Shown here piece after piece: positions 43,592 through 55,041 of a stretch of 64,000 nt of DNA. Position 1 is the stretch's first letter, and each line of letters starts with the position of its first letter. The position numbers and the translations under genes are program-made. A model generated the notes under the pieces. The model saw only the letters and a program-made list of their open reading frames with translations. It was not told the DNA's origin and made no database searches. The stretch spans positions 38,941 through 102,940 of the forward strand of contig JBAKBP010007138.1 of assembly GCA_037953745.1 (NCBI GenBank). Direction: 5' to 3'. The DNA is from Lithodes maja (lineage: Eukaryota > Arthropoda > Malacostraca > Decapoda > Lithodidae).

Positions 43592-44412
43592 ATGTCTTAT
43601 ACCGGGTCAGAGGAGAATGGAGACACAGTACGTAATGTCGAAACTGAGGAACAGCAGCATGATGAAAGGGTTAATCGGGTGAACTGTGAGGAGGATGCTA
43701 GGATATTTTTGCAATGGCCTGTTACTGCCGAGCGGTTGGTGGGTATGGATCGGTACGGTCTTCAATGCCTGGCCACAGCTATCGGTCATGCGGTTACTAG
43801 CAGCATGACCAAGGATAACTTGATAACGTGTGTACTGGGCAGGGTGACTGGTGAGCGAGATGGGTTGAGTGCTCAGAGCCCTTCGGCCATGCTTCCCCTA
43901 CACTCGACTCCCAGCCATCCCAGTAGTTTGCCGACCCCGGGTACGCTTCCGCAGTTGGGTGGTGACTGGCAGGGTGGGTTGCCCCTGGGGGGACCACCGG
44001 TAATTTCAAACATTGTAGCACCTTCACCTCCTCAAGGGTTAACTCCAGAATTATTGCTTCAGCTCGAATTAGCTAAGATCCAGCAGCAAATAGAATTAGC
44101 CAAGATAGAAGAGAGAAAAACTATCAGTCATGAGCACATAGAGCTAGCAAAAATCCAAGCTGAGTCGACTAGGTACTGTGCCGACATGGATGTAGAGAAG
44201 TCGCGAGTAGAGACAACAGGACAGCGACTTGGGGCTGGTAACCGTGTTCATGAGCAGTCTCTCTCGCACTTATTGAAACTGGTTCCGGTGTTTGATGAGA
44301 GTGGTGTAACAGAATTTTTCACATGCTTTGAGAAGAAGTGCCAGGAACACCAGTGGCCAGAGAATAAATGGGCAGCACTTGTATCCTCTAGATAAATAGG
44401 CAAGGGTCTTAA
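43592..44412 (+). pseudogene. gag: Gag N-terminal part of C, broken by a stop and an insertion
   Basis: Start ATG 43592 (MSYTGSEENGD); the longer frame from 43583 uses GTG. It contains NCEEDARIFLQWPV, a Pro/Ser-rich stretch, a coiled-coil-prone region (LLLQLELAKIQQQIELAKIE) and the start of the SCAN-like part (LSHLLKLVPVFDESGVTEFF). A TAA at 44393-44395 replaces the TTA (Leu) seen in D at the same place, ending the frame after 267 codons. Seventeen bases later the gene is split at TTAA by a 480 bp element. Both changes separate this part from the rest of Gag. Confidence 0.8.
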
Positions 44413-44892
44413 CCCTTAATTAGCGGCGCGCAACATAAGTCGAGTTAAATAAAGCTGGACTATGTGGCGGCGCTCGACATATATCGTGTGGCAATTTCAG
44501 CACGTAATGTTGCTGAGAGAGAGAGACAAGTGGTGGCAGGAGAGTAGCGAGCGTATGACTGCTCCCGACCACCGCGGCGAACCTACTGACACGAATCCCA
44601 CCTCCTCCCTCCCTCTCTCACTCGCTATATACGGAATTGTATGGGGAAATTGCCTAATTACATGCTTTTTGCACTCGCGTTGCACGGTTATTGCAAGAAA
44701 ACTAGCCATCATAAAAGGATCGTTATGGTGTCATTCGAAAGCTCTGTTTATGCCCTTTCAGGGATAGATACTTGTTTTATATTCTGGGTCTTATTTAGGC
44801 ATGAAAATGATCACGTAAACAGCCCTATTTTGGCTAAAAACACCCCGCTGGGCGGTACATATAAATAAACCGCATAGGCCGCTCGTAAGGTG
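44413..44892 (+). mobile_element. TTAA-flanked (piggyBac-type) non-autonomous element in gag of C
   Basis: 480 bp with TTAA on both sides (44409-44412 and 44893-44896). Element D has the same gag sequence without it and with a single TTAA. The ends CCCTTAATTAGCGGC and GCCGCTCGTAAGGTG are imperfect inverted repeats (about 10 of 15). It has no transposase. Its 71-101 codon frames are not credible. TTAA duplication with a C-rich end is the piggyBac superfamily pattern. Confidence 0.75.
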
Positions 44893-44896
44893 TTAA

Positions 44897-47762
44897 AGCC
44901 TACGATGCATTACCTTTGGAGTCATGTATTGTGTATGAGGATCTCAAGGAGGCTGTCCTGAGGGCTTACGAACTGCAACCAGAAACGTACCGTTTGAAGT
45001 TCCGGGGTGTAACTAAGGGAAGAGATAGCACCTTTTTGGAACACGCCCGGGACTTGTCCGATGCTATGGGAAACTGGCTCCGATCTGAGAAGGTCACAAC
45101 ATTTGATGAAATTAAGCAGTTAATGATGTTGGAGCAGTTCTTTAAGAGCACGGGCGGTGATCTAACTTTGAACTTGAAGGAGAAAAACCCAAGAACTCTA
45201 GTCGAAGCAGCAGAAATGGCTGATCGACGGCTGTCGTTGATTCGGGGTTGCGGGTCCTCACAGAAGTACGATGTAAGTGCTAAGGAACGTTATCCTCCCC
45301 CTCCCCGGAACAATGACACATTTAAACAGAAGAGCCATGAAACTAAAACTGAATCCAAACCTTACACCACACCGTATGTGAAAAGTCAGGGGCCTTTTAC
45401 ATCACAGTATAAGCCGAAACCGAAATTTATGTGTTTTAGTTGCCACCAGGAGGGTCATAAGGCAAATGAGTGCCCTAGTCGACCTCCTCCGGCAGCCGTG
45501 TCTTTTGCTCACGGCATTGGAGTGTTCAAGAGGACATCGGAGTTTGTTAGAGGCATTTCTTCCAAGGTAAATACACTGCCAGTGCAGAAGGATCCGGAAG
45601 GCTTATTCCCTGTCCGTGATGCCTTTAGTGACCACAGGGGACTCGGTTGTGTGGAGTGGGGGGGTAGAAGACATGAGGTGAGAATTTTGCGTGACACTGG
45701 GGCATCGCAAACACTGTTGAGAAATTTCACTGGTAAACCTGTCAATACGGCGCGGGTGGTTGTGGTTCAGGGAGTTAATGCGACAAGGTCATACCCGCTT
45801 GTAAGAATGAAGGTGGAAGTTGATGGTGTGACTCGGGACCTGGATGTAGGAAGTGTGGAGAAGTTACCTGTTGGGGGCGTCGACCTCCTTCTCGGCAACG
45901 ACTTTGCGGGACCTACTTCTGAGGCTCCACCCTTGGTCGTTGCCGAGAAGCTGGCCGACGTGAGTAGGGAGGAGCAGGAGTGGGTTGAGAAGTGTCCGGT
46001 GCAGCCTATGGCGTGTGTTGTCACCGGAGATCCTGCATCCAGGGAGTCACATTCTGGTCAACAATCTTTAGATCAGCGGAGGAAGGGTACCGAGAAGGGG
46101 TTGGAAGTTGATGCGGTTGAGAGTTCAGTATCAGCGGACATTCTCGGGGACTCATTATTAGGACCACATTTCGAGTCTAGAGAAGACCCATTAACTGTTC
46201 CTGAGAAGGCAGTGGATGGGCTTAAAAAGACGATGAGACAGCAACGGTACGCAGAGAGAGAGCAACGGGAGGCCAAATTTAATGTAGGAGGGGAGCATGA
46301 GTTGTTTCGCAAACACTTGGATAGGCTTGCTCCTTCGGACATTCGTAAGTTGCAATTGGAAGACCCGGAGGTTCTTGAATGTGGTACCGGTGCTGTTGAG
46401 TTGAAGGAGGACAGTGTTGCACAGTCGAGAGATGTAGCAACGAGGTACCCTGACGCGTACCCTATGAGAAATGGGTCGGTGAAGACGGTGGTCCGAAGCT
46501 TGCTAGTGTATTTTTCCCGGTATAGTTACCCGCAGGGGCTTCAGTCAGTCCAGGGACCCAACTTCACTTCTAGCCTCTTTGTCCAAGCAATGCCGCAGCA
46601 TGGGATTGTGTCATCTGCGTATCATCCGGAGAGCCAGGGTGTGTTAGAGCGATGGCACTCAGCCTTGAAATCTGTGCTTCGTTGTTGTTGCTTTGAGAGT
46701 GGGAAGGATTGGGATCTTGGCCTGCCATGTGTTTTGTTTGCTGTGCGGAAGGTACCTGGGGAGAGTTTGGGATTCAGCCCTAATGAGCTCGTCTTTGGAC
46801 ACCGTGTCAGAGGGCCTCTCCATATGGTTGAAGAAGTATGGGAGGGTGCAGAAAAACCTTGTTCTATGCTCAAGTGTGTCCTCAACAGTCGAGAACGGAT
46901 GTTGCGCAGTCTGGAGTTGGCTGGCCGTAATTTGACTAGCTCTCAGGCCCTCATGAAGGACAGGTACGACCTCAAGGTTGACCTCAGGGAGTTTCACGTG
47001 GGTCAGGAGGTGTTGATTCTACTGCCCCTTGTAGGTCACCCCTTATCCGCGAAGTACACTGGTCCTTATAGGGTGGTGGAGGAGCTATCGGACCTGGTTT
47101 ACTTGGTAGCCACTCCAGACAGACGGAAGCGCAATCAGTTATGTCATGTTAATCCCATGAAGGAGTATGAGAGGCACCCCCCTGAGCCTCATACTGTGCC
47201 TGTGATGACGTTTAGCAGTCAAGGTGGAGAAGGAGAACGGGACAGTCAAGCTCAGGTGGAGGATAACTGGAAGGATAAGAAGTTCAAATGGGCGCCTGAG
47301 TGTGAGAAGGTGTTTAGAGAAGTAAAACACCTGTTGTGCACTCACCCGATCCTCAGGGCCCCTGACTTTAGCCTACCTTTCCAACTAGCAACGGAGGCTA
47401 GTGGTGTGGGGGCTGGTGCCGTCCTTGTGGAAAAGGACGATGATGGGCTGGAGCATCCTGTTAGTTTCTGCTCGGAGAAGTACAATTCGGCCCAGGGGAG
47501 CTGCTCTGTTGTCGAGGAGGAGCTGCTGGCGGTTGTACTTGCTCTGAGGCATTTCGAGGTCTGTGTTCCAGCCTATGGTCCGGTCGTTGTAGTTTACCCA
47601 GATCATCACCCTCTCAAGTTCTTGGACCAGTTTCACAATCGGAATATGAGGCTGACCAGGTGGTCACTAAGGTTATTGGTATATAACCTGGACATACGCC
47701 ATATTGCCGGTTGTGACAACGTGGTTGCAGATGGTCGTTCAAGGGTATATGATCCTGGGTAG
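44897..47762 (+). pseudogene. gag-pol: Rest of Gag, protease and deleted pol of C
   Basis: The frame continues from AYDALPLESCIVYEDL after the insertion (no ATG of its own; the nominal start at 44916 is TTG) and stays open for 955 codons. Contents: the rest of the SCAN-like Gag, zinc knuckle CFSCHQEGHKANEC, protease LRDTGASQTLL, part of the integrase core, the integrase C-terminal region, then RNase H. Relative to E, residues about 808-945 (integrase zinc finger, first Asp) and 1228-1550 (the entire RT) are gone, both in frame. The second integrase Asp is Val (QSVQGPNF, GTC at 46548-46550). The first RNase H Asp is Glu (ATEASG). Gag and protease could still work; the enzymes could not. Confidence 0.85.
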
Positions 47763-48217
47763 ATTGACACACGGGTAGCCTCCTGCTTTAGTTTGAATAG
47801 TATTTTGCGCTTGGTGCTTGTTGGCTCGCGGTTGTAGCCCAGCGTATTGGGTCGTAAAGCAGGAGTTGAGCGTTTGGTATAGAAGAAAAAACTAGGCTTG
47901 CCCCTATAGTGCAGCCGAAATAAACAAATTATAAACATAAAAATCAAATACAAACTTTCTTTGATAGTTGAATTTTTTCAGTATGTTATAGCAGTAATTC
48001 TGAGTTGCACTCCTCTCAGAATGCTGGGCTAGAGAAGCTCGCTCTTGAGGAACATAACTACATATAATTTAACCTATTGTGTTGGGAGGGTTATAATTTT
48101 GAAAAAATGTTTTGTTGAAGAACTGTGCCATATATTTTACTGCCGCTGGGTGATGGGAAGTGGAGATATAGCATGGGTTCTTACCATCAGATTTTTATGA
48201 GCCTTGGGGCCTCTGAG

Positions 48218-48234
48218 AAAAATCTTGGGGGGGG
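48218..48234 (+). promoter_or_regulatory. polypurine tract of C
   Basis: AAAAATCTTGGGGGGGG ends at the first base of the 3' LTR. Confidence 0.75.
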
Positions 48235-50032
48235 TGTGACGTTACCACTCCGTTAGAACCGCATGGCTTGTCCTACAGTGACTCGCTAGGATCGCCAGGG
48301 CAGTGGATGGGGCTACAGTTTATGTATTAGAGTGTGCTTTATTTCATATGAAAGCTCGTGTCATGGGCAGTCCAGAAAGGCTCTTTGTTTTCACCCATGT
48401 CAACGCTTTATATATTTAATTGTAAAGTATATGTTTTGTCATTAACTAGTAATGATGGGATCTGGGAGAGAGAGAGAGAGTAGAACAGAGTGAGAGGGAG
48501 CGCGCAGTGTTTTTGTCCCGCTCGATGACGTCACGGCTGGCTGCCTCGCGGGGGTTGGTGGAGAGAGGCCTTTGCCATGCTGCAAGCTCTCTTGTTAGTG
48601 GCTGGACGACTTGCAACCGCTTTTTTCCCACGCGGCTCGAGCTGGTGCGAGTATGTATACAGTTCCTCGCCACTCTCTCCCTCAGATCTGGTTTCTAGAA
48701 CGCACCCATCTTTTTCACTTGCTACCTGTCCCCTGCTCCGTACCTGAGAATCTTTTCCTCTGCCTACCTCTCTCTTTTTTCATATCTTTCACCACCTTGT
48801 TATTAATATTATACCCCCTCTGGTTAACTCTGCAAAATCAGCTTAATGCTGGCCAGTTGTATTGTGCGTTAAGGTCTGATATAACCCATGTATGTTAGTT
48901 GTTAAGATAAGTGGATCACGAAGCATTGGTTGGCATTCATATTGTTTAGTACTGCTCCTTTAATTATTAGTGTTCTGCTGGATTAGATAATGCTAGACTA
49001 GGAGTCTGATATCATAAGGTATTGTTTCCTATGAGTGCTGGCTTTAGTTAAACGCTGCACGACATACCTGAGAACTGGAGTTGATTGAGTAAATTCTAGT
49101 CTGTGTGCCATTGAGAATAGAGCATGCATGAATGAGGGCTTTTTGCCTATACCATTCTGCACTGTTCTAGTCTCGATTGTTTGTCTTTGAGGTACGCCAG
49201 GAGAACGCTTAGTACTTCGGTATTAAGGTTTCTCAAGAGAGCTACCCTTCATTATAACGTAATATTTGACGCACAGACTTGAGATTTGCACTAGGCTATG
49301 CAGCATGACATGCGCACCAGTATCTCGTATCATTGACTCTAGCTAGACTTTATCAGTCACAGTAGACATTAAGTATATTAACCTAATTACTCTTTTTATG
49401 CATACCCATTTATGATTACACAAGCATTTCGCAGCCTAGTTTGATGTATTGAGACACAAACGACTTAGGCTCTTTTTGTTGATAGGAATACTGCATTGTC
49501 GTGGCGATTATTATTATTGTTGTAGTGTTTAGGATATTCTTGGCTCTGACGGCATTATATATTCTGCCTTTTTGTGTGCATAGCCTGCACGAGCATTGTT
49601 CCGCTGCCTGCCTTTTTGGGTTCCATTTCCGATACGAGCATCTTTATAGCATCTAACATTTAAAGAAGATTCCTTGTTAGTGTTGAAGGACTTTAGTGCA
49701 CTTTCTTTCATGCAGGAGTGCCTGACATTTATTGATTAAAGTAACGTAAGCTGTAACTTCTCGTACCACCTTACTTTGCATACCATAACCAAGCACCTTC
49801 GGTTATAGGTAGTAATAGGCTGTTTTCACATAACATTAAGCCTAGAGTAGACGCACATTTATTGAGAGTTTGATAGCCTATTATTGCATATAGAACTCTG
49901 TAGAGTATTTGTGTTCTTTGTTCACTGGGAATATAAATCAGAGGTTGGATCTAGCGCTTTCCGTTGTAGCATTTATGCCATTTCTAGTCCAATGAATAAG
50001 AGCCCTGATATATTTGAACCCCAGTCGTAACA
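48235..50032 (+). repeat. 3' LTR of element C
   Basis: 1798 bp, a close copy of the 5' LTR with roughly a dozen differences by eye (for example GTTACC for GTTAACC at the start). The TATA box is changed to GTATGTATAC at 48651-48660. Confidence 0.9.
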
Positions 50033-51401
50033 ATACACACTCTCAAACTAACCACAGTGCTATATTTACCCGGGAGAGCCTGTAAATCCTGCTACTAGGT
50101 CACAACACTGGTCATAGGCTCTTTATTGACTTATAGCAAGGGTACTATACACACTCTCAAACTAACCACAGTCCTATATTTACCCGGGAGAGCCTGTAAA
50201 TCCTGCTACTAGGTCACAACACTGGTCATAGGCTCTTTATTGACTTATAGCAAGGGTACTGTACACACTCTCAAACTAACCACAGTGCTATATTTAGCCG
50301 GGAGAGCCTGAAAATCCTGCTACTAGGTCACAACACTGGTCATAGGCTCTTTATTGACTTATAGCAAGGGTACTATACACACTCTCAAACTAACCACAGT
50401 GCTATATTTACCCGGGAGAGCCTGTAAATCCTGCTACTAGGTCACAACAATTGTCATAGGCTCTTTATTGACTTATAGCAAGTGTACTATACACACTCTC
50501 AAACTAACCACAGTGCTATATTTACCCGGGAGAGCCTGTAAATCCTGCTACTAGGTCACAACACTTGTCATAGGCTCTTTATTCACTTATAGCAAGGGTA
50601 CTATACACACTCTCATACTAACCACAGTGCTATATTTACCCGGGAGAGCCTGTAAATCCTGCTACTAGGTCACAACCCTTGTCATTGGCTCTTTATTGAC
50701 TTATAGCAAGGGTACTATACACACAATCAAACTAACCACAGTGCTATATTTACCCGGGAGATCCTGTAAATCCTGCTACTAGGTCACAACAATAATTGTC
50801 ATAGGCTCTTTATTGACTTATAGCAAGTGTTCTATACACACTCTCAAACTAACCACAGTGCTATATTTACCGGGGAGAGCCTGTAAATCCTGCTACTAGG
50901 TCACAACACTGGTCATAGGCTCTTTATTGACTTATAGCAAGGGTACTGTACACACTCTCAAACTAACCACAGTGCTATATTTACCCGGGAGAGCCTGTAA
51001 ATCCTGCTACTAGGTCACAACACAGGTCATAGGCTCTTTATTGACTTATAGCAAGGGTACTATACACACTCTCAAACTAACCACAGTGCTATATTTACCC
51101 GGGAGAGCCTGTAAATCCTGCAACTAGGTCACAACAATTATCATAGGCTCTTTATTGACTTATAGCAAGTGTACTATACACACTCTGAAACTAACCACAG
51201 TGCTATATTTACCCAGGAGAGCCTGTAAATCCTGCTACTAGGGCACAACACTTGTCATAGGCTCTTTAATGACTTATTGCAAGGGTACTATACACACTCT
51301 CAAACTAACCACAGTGCTATATTTACCCGGGAGAGCCTGTAAATCCTGCTACTAGGTCACAACACTTGTCATAGGCTCTTTATTGACTTATAGCAAGGGT
51401 A
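50033..51401. repeat. 114 bp tandem array, block 4 (about 12 units)
   Basis: It opens with the ATAC target duplication of C and ends in GCAAGGGTA, where element D begins. No further unit of this array appears to the right of D. Confidence 0.95.
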
Positions 51402-53188
51402 TGTGACGTTGACCACTCCGTTAGAACCGCATGGCTTGTCCTACAGTGACTCACTAGGATCGCCAGGGCAGTGGATGGGGCTACAGTTTGTGTATTAGAG
51501 TGTGCTTTGTTTCATATGAAAGCTCGTGTCATGGGCAGTCCAGAAAGGCTCTTTGTTTTCGCCCATGTCAAGGCTTTATATATTTAATTGTAAAGTATAT
51601 GTTTTGTCATTAACTAGTAATGATAGGATCTGGGAGAGAGAGAGGGAGTAGAACAGAGTGAGAGGGGGCGCGCAGTGTTTTTTGTCCCGCTCGATGACGT
51701 CACGGCTGGCTGCCTCGCGGAGGTTGGTGGAGAGAGGTCCTTACCATGCTGCGAGCTCTGTGAGTGGTCGGTCGACTCGTAACCGTTGTTTTCCCACGCG
51801 GCTCGAGCTAGTGCGAGTATATATACTGGTTCCTCGCCACTCTCTACCTCAGATCTGGTTTCTAGAACGCATCCATCTTTATCCCTTGCAACCTGTCCCC
51901 GCTCTGCACCTGAGACTCTTTTCCTCTGCCTACCTCTCTCTTTTTTCATATCTTTCACCACCTTTTATTAAGATTATACCCCCTCTGGTTAACTCTGCAA
52001 AATCAGCTTCATGCTGGCCAGTTGTATTGTGTGTTAAGGTCTGATATAACCTGTGTATGTTAGTTGTTAAGATAAGTGGATCACGAAGCATTGGTTGGTT
52101 TTCATATTGCCGCTTCCTATAATTATTAATGTTCTGCTGGGTTAGATAATGCTAGACTGGGAGTCTGATATAATAGGTATTGTTTCCTATGAGTCCTGGC
52201 TTTAGTTAAAAGCGGCACGACATACCTGAGAACTGGAGTTGATTGAGTAAATTCTAGTCTGTGTGCCATTGAGAGTAGAGCATGCACGAATGAGGGCTTT
52301 TTGCCAATACCATTCTGCACTGTTCTAGTCTCGATTGTTTGTCTTTGAGGTACGCCAGGAGAACGCTTAATACTTCGGTATTAAGGTTTCTCAAGAGAGC
52401 TACCCTTCATTATAACGTAATATTTGACGCACAGACTTGAGATTTGCACTAGGCTATGCAGCATGCCATGCGCACCAGTATCTCGTATCATTGACTCTAG
52501 CTAGACTTTATCAATCATAGTAGACATTAAGTATATTAACCTAATTACTCTTTTTATGCATACCCATTTATGATTACACAAGCATTTCGCAGCCTAGTTT
52601 GATGTATTGAGACACAAATGACTTGGGCTCTTTTTTGTTGATAGGAATATTGCATTGTGGCGATTATTATTAGTGTTGTAGTGTTTAGGATATTCTTGGC
52701 TCCGACGGCATTATATATTCTGCCTTTTTGTGTGCATAGCCTGCACGAGCATTGTTCCACTGCCTGCCTTTTTGGGTTCCATTTCCGATACGAGCATCTT
52801 TATAACATCTAACATTTAAAGAAGATTCCTTGTTAGTGTTGAAGGACTTTAGTGCACTTTCTTTCATGCAGGAGTGCCTGACATTTATTGATTAAAGTAA
52901 CGTAATCTGTAACTTCTCTTACCGCCTTACTTTGTATACCATAACCAAGCACCTTCGGTTATAGGTAGTAATAGGCTGTTTTCACATAACATTAAGCCTG
53001 GAGTAGATGCACATTTATTGAGAGTTTGATAGCCTATTATTGCATATAGAACTCTGTAGAGTATTTGTGTTCTTTGTTCACTGGGAATATACTTCAGAGG
53101 TTGGAGCTAGCGCTTTCCGTTGTAACATTTATGCCATTACTAGTCCAATGAATAAGAGCCCTGATATATTTGAACCCCAGTTGTAACA
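51402..53188 (+). repeat. 5' LTR of element D
   Basis: 1787 bp, starting TGTGACGTTGACCACTCC and ending CAGTTGTAACA. The TATATATAC box is at 51818-51826. Confidence 0.9.
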
Positions 53189-53190
53189 AA

Positions 53191-53207
53191 TGGCGACCTT
53201 ACCTAGG
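53191..53207 (+). promoter_or_regulatory. primer binding site of D
   Basis: TGGCGACCTTACCTAGG, two bases after the LTR, a slightly changed form of the site in C. Confidence 0.6.
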
Positions 53208-53405
53208 ATTTGGTGAACCTACATTTATTAGCAGGGAACATTTGTTGTTTTGGGGAATATTTTGCGGGGATCAGCAAGAATAAATTTTGTTTGCAACATA
53301 GTATAGCCCTTGAGTATTTCCGAGAATTTTTGTGTGTATATCGAGGTATAAGAGTTTGGGGTGCTTCTTTTCTGAATATTGTGGTGAGAAATTTTTGTGA
53401 GCATC

Positions 53406-54014
53406 ATGTCTTATACCGGATCAGAGGAGAATGGAGACACAGTACGTAATGTCGAAACTGAGGAACAGCAGTATGATGATATGGTTAATTAGGTGAACTG
53501 TGAGGAGGATGCTAGGATATTTTTGCAATGGCCTGTTACTGCCGAGCGGTTGGAGGGTGTGAATCGGTACGGTCTTCAATGCCTGGCCACAGCTATCGGT
53601 CATGCGGTTACTAGTAGCATGACCAAGGATAACTTGATAACGTGTGTACTGGGCAGGGTGACTGGTGAGCGAGATGGGTTGAGTGCTCAGAGCCCTTCGG
53701 CCATGCTTCCCCTACACTCGACTCCCAGCCATCCCCGTAGTTTGCCGACCCCGGGTACGCTTCCGCAGTTGGGTGGTGGCTGGCAGGGTGGGTTGCCCCT
53801 GGGGGGACCACCGGTAATTTCAAACATTGTAGCACCTTCACCTCCTTCAGGGTTATCTCCAGAATTATTGCTTCAGCTCGAATTAGCTAAGATCGAAGAG
53901 AGAAAGGCTATCAGGGCAGGTGAGCTTCAGCAGAAATTAGAATTAGCCAAGATAGAAGAGAGAAAAACTATCAGTCAGCAGTCTCAGCACAGAGCTAGCA
54001 AAAATCCAAGCTAA
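53406..54014 (+). pseudogene. gag: Gag N-terminal part of D, stop codon and frameshift
   Basis: The ATG at 53406 (MSYTGSEENGD) is followed after 28 codons by TAG (53490-53492) where C has CGG. The frame then stays open to 54014 and includes NCEEDARIFLQWPV and the coiled-coil-prone LELAKIEERKAI. Near 53986 two bases (TA) are missing relative to C, shifting into a stop at 54012-54014. The true phase resumes before 54043. Confidence 0.8.
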
Positions 54015-54042
54015 CTTAGAGTCGACTAGGTACTGTGCCGAC

Positions 54043-55041
54043 ATGGACGTAGAGAAGTCGCGAGTAGAGGCAACGGGACAGCGACTTGGGGCTGGTAACC
54101 GTGTTCATGAGCAGTCTCTCTCGCACTTATTGAAATTGGTTCCGGTGTTTGATGAGAGTGGTGTAACAGAATTTTTCACATGCTTTGAGAAGAAGTGCCA
54201 GGAACACCAGTGGCCAGAGAATAAATGGGCAGCACTTGTATCCTCTAGATTAATAGGCAAGGGTCTTAAAGCCTACGATGCGTTACCTTTGGAGTTATGT
54301 ATTGTGTATGAGGATCTCAAGGAGGCTGTCCTGAGGGCTTACGAATTGCAACCAGAAACGTACCATTTGAAGTTCCGGGGTGTAACTAAGGGAAGAGATA
54401 GCACCTTTTTGGAACACGCCCGGGACTTGTCCGATGCTATGGGAAACTGGCTCCGATCTGAGAGGGTCACAACATTTGATGAAATTAAGCAGTTAATGAT
54501 GTTGGAGCAGTTCTTTAAGAGCACGGGCGGTGACCTAACTTTGAACTTGAAGGAGAAAAACCCAAGAACTCTAGTCGAAGCAGCAGAAATGGCTGATCGA
54601 CGGCTGTCGTTGATTCGGGGTTGCGGGTCCTCACAGAAGTACGATGTAGGTACTAAGGACCGTTATCCTCCCCCTCCCCGTAACAATGACACATTTAAAC
54701 AGAAGAGCCATGAAACTAAAACTGAATCCAAACCTTACACCACACCGTATGTGAAAAGTCAGGGGCCTTTTACATCACAGTATAAGCCGAAACCAAAATT
54801 TATGTGTTTTAGTTGCCACCAGGAGGGTCATAAGGCAAATGAGTGCCCTAGACGACCTCCTCCGGCAGCCGTGTCTTTTGCTCATGGCATTGGAGTGTTC
54901 AAGAGGACATCGGAGTTTGTTAGAGGCATTTCTTCCGAGGTAAATACACTGCCAGTGCAGAAGGATCCGGAAGGCTTATTCCCTGTCCGTGATGCCTTTA
55001 GTGACCACAGGGGACTCGGTTGTGTGGAGTGGGGGGGGTAG
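54043..55041 (+). pseudogene. gag: Gag C-terminal part of D (SCAN-like domain, zinc knuckle)
   Basis: 332 codons from MDVEKSRVEATGQRL through the complete SCAN-like region (LSHLLKLVPVFDESGVTEFF to RRLSLIRGCG) and the zinc knuckle CFSCHQEGHKANEC. It shows the uninterrupted form of the gene where C carries its TTAA element (GLKAYDALPLELC). A run of eight G (seven in C) at about 55031-55038 shifts the frame and ends it just before the protease motif. Confidence 0.85.

Larger units (their letters stand above)
41577..50032 (+). mobile_element. LTR retrotransposon C (Gmr1-like group, pol deleted)
   Basis: LTRs of 1799 and 1798 bp starting TGTGACGTT and ending CAGTCGTAACA. The 4 bp ATAC flanks both sides (41573-41576 and 50033-50036), so the insertion is clean and both LTRs belong together. 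The internal part has a primer site, a Gag interrupted by a stop and by a TTAA-type element, protease, and a pol lacking the RT and half of integrase. Its orientation is opposite to E at the same position of the 114 bp unit. Confidence 0.9.
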
